In this document: positions 5,066 to 5,589 of the stretch, one piece after another
Layout: each line of letters starts with the position of its first letter
Numbering within the stretch: the stretch's first letter is position 1
NCBI GenBank assembly: GCA_013329455.1
Contig: DUKF01000006.1
Span: 1-5,589, forward strand
Source: Methanotrichaceae archaeon
GTDB lineage: Archaea; Halobacteriota; Methanosarcinia; Methanotrichales; Methanotrichaceae
Length of the DNA stretch: 5,589 nt
Direction: 5' to 3'
The notes under the pieces: generated by a model
What the model saw: only the letters and a program-made list of their open reading frames with translations
The model's database searches: none
What the model was told of the DNA's origin: nothing
Made by a program: the position numbers and the translations under genes

Positions 5066-5589
5066 AGACAAGTCCGGACCGCGTGGCCCAGGCGGCCCAA
5101 CTGGCGATGCTGATCGAGCTATCCTCCACCCCAAAGCCGGGGAACGTTGATCGTGGCCACGACTTCGACGAGATCAAGTTTCACCACTTCTTGATCAGCG
5201 CGGTTGCAGCATACCCGGCCTTCAGGGACGCTGCCCTGGGGTCAAAGTCACCAGGCACCCTGATCAGACGGGCGGTCTCATCATGGAAGAGCTGGGGCCT
5301 ATTCCAGAACACCCATTTCGGCACCGTCGCGCTCCTCGTTCCCCTGGCGGTGGCTGCGGGAAGAAACGGAGATTTGAAGGGCGAGGTCGCTCGGGTTTTG
5401 GAAGAGACGACCGCAGAGGATGCGGTCGAGTTCTACGCCGCATTCAAGATCGCCGGAGCCAGGGTTGCAGATGTGGAAGATCTCTGCCTGAAAGATCCCG
5501 CCTCCTTGAACCGGGTGCGCTCGGAGGGAAAGACGCTCCTTGATCTGATGCGCCTCTCCCAGGGTCACGACCTCGTGGCGAGGGAATGG
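5062..5589 (+). CDS. Triphosphoribosyl-dephospho-CoA synthase family protein (CitG/MdcB-like), 3' end cut off
   Basis: The first 176 codons of a gene that leaves the window without a stop; family members are usually about 270-300 residues, so roughly a third is missing. In bacteria this family joins ATP and dephospho-CoA to make the 2'-(5''-triphosphoribosyl)-3'-dephospho-CoA precursor of the citrate or malonate lyase/decarboxylase prosthetic group. Family motifs visible are the ELSSTPKPGNVDRG segment (19-32), LISAVAAYPAF (44-54), QNTHFGTVALLVPLA (82-96) and the EDAVEFYAAFKIA helix (119-131). The segment after TPKPGNVDR is shorter than the bacterial form. The ATG overlaps the marker 9 stop (ATGA, 5062-5065), with GAGG at 5045-5048 upstream, so the two are probably translated together. 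No citrate lyase or malonate decarboxylase gene is in view, so the archaeal substrate and product are open. Confidence 0.88.
   Translation, partial: MKTSPDRVAQAAQLAMLIELSSTPKPGNVDRGHDFDEIKFHHFLISAVAAYPAFRDAALGSKSPGTLIRRAVSSWKSWGLFQNTHFGTVALLVPLAVAAGRNGDLKGEVARVLEETTAEDAVEFYAAFKIAGARVADVEDLCLKDPASLNRVRSEGKTLLDLMRLSQGHDLVAREW

Noticed and set aside
1..5589. CRISPR arrays, insertion sequences, tRNA or rRNA genes
   Set aside because: I found no regularly spaced repeats, terminal inverted repeats with a transposase, or tRNA-like cloverleaf on either strand by reading.

Overview
The window looks like chromosomal DNA from a methanogenic archaeon. The strongest indicator is the gene at 4097-5065, whose C-terminal cysteine-rich block (HICSGGDLRGMAFCCPPVKN) I recognise as the methanogenesis marker 9 domain, known essentially from methanogens. 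Supporting signs are Shine-Dalgarno sites of the GGAGGT/GGTGA type, TATA-like boxes 25-60 bases ahead of starts, a plain T-run terminator, and GC-rich coding DNA set against AT-rich gaps. A Methanothrix-like or other Methanomicrobia-type lineage would fit, but I cannot fix the genus from sequence alone.

All six genes lie on the + strand. In order: a ten-helix AEC-family (auxin efflux carrier type) transporter (183-1142); a radical SAM protein with a degenerate B12-binding-like N-terminal domain (1229-2659); a compact histone-deacetylase-fold zinc amidohydrolase (2802-3563); a 40-residue stand-alone desulforedoxin (3768-3890); methanogenesis marker protein 9 (4097-5065); and the first 176 codons of a triphosphoribosyl-dephospho-CoA synthase (CitG/MdcB-like) gene that runs off the right edge (5062-5589). 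No gap exceeds 300 bases. I see no tRNA, rRNA, CRISPR array or mobile element.

The first three genes are separated by 86-240 bases and look like independent or loosely linked units: membrane transport, an unassigned radical reaction, and deacylation. The desulforedoxin gene has its own probable promoter, a strong ribosome binding site and an eight-T terminator, so it is probably a monocistronic redox gene. The last two genes overlap by ATGA and should be translationally coupled. Together they suggest a methanogen-specific cofactor or prosthetic-group task of unknown nature.

The most interesting points are in the marker 9 gene. Its only good ribosome binding site and ATG (4069-4083) are one frame away from the body of the gene, and skipping one A in a four-A run would give a natural N-terminus. 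Its C-terminus also holds two tandem copies of a C-Xn-CC-X5-C module, giving eight cysteines arranged as two candidate metal or Fe-S sites.
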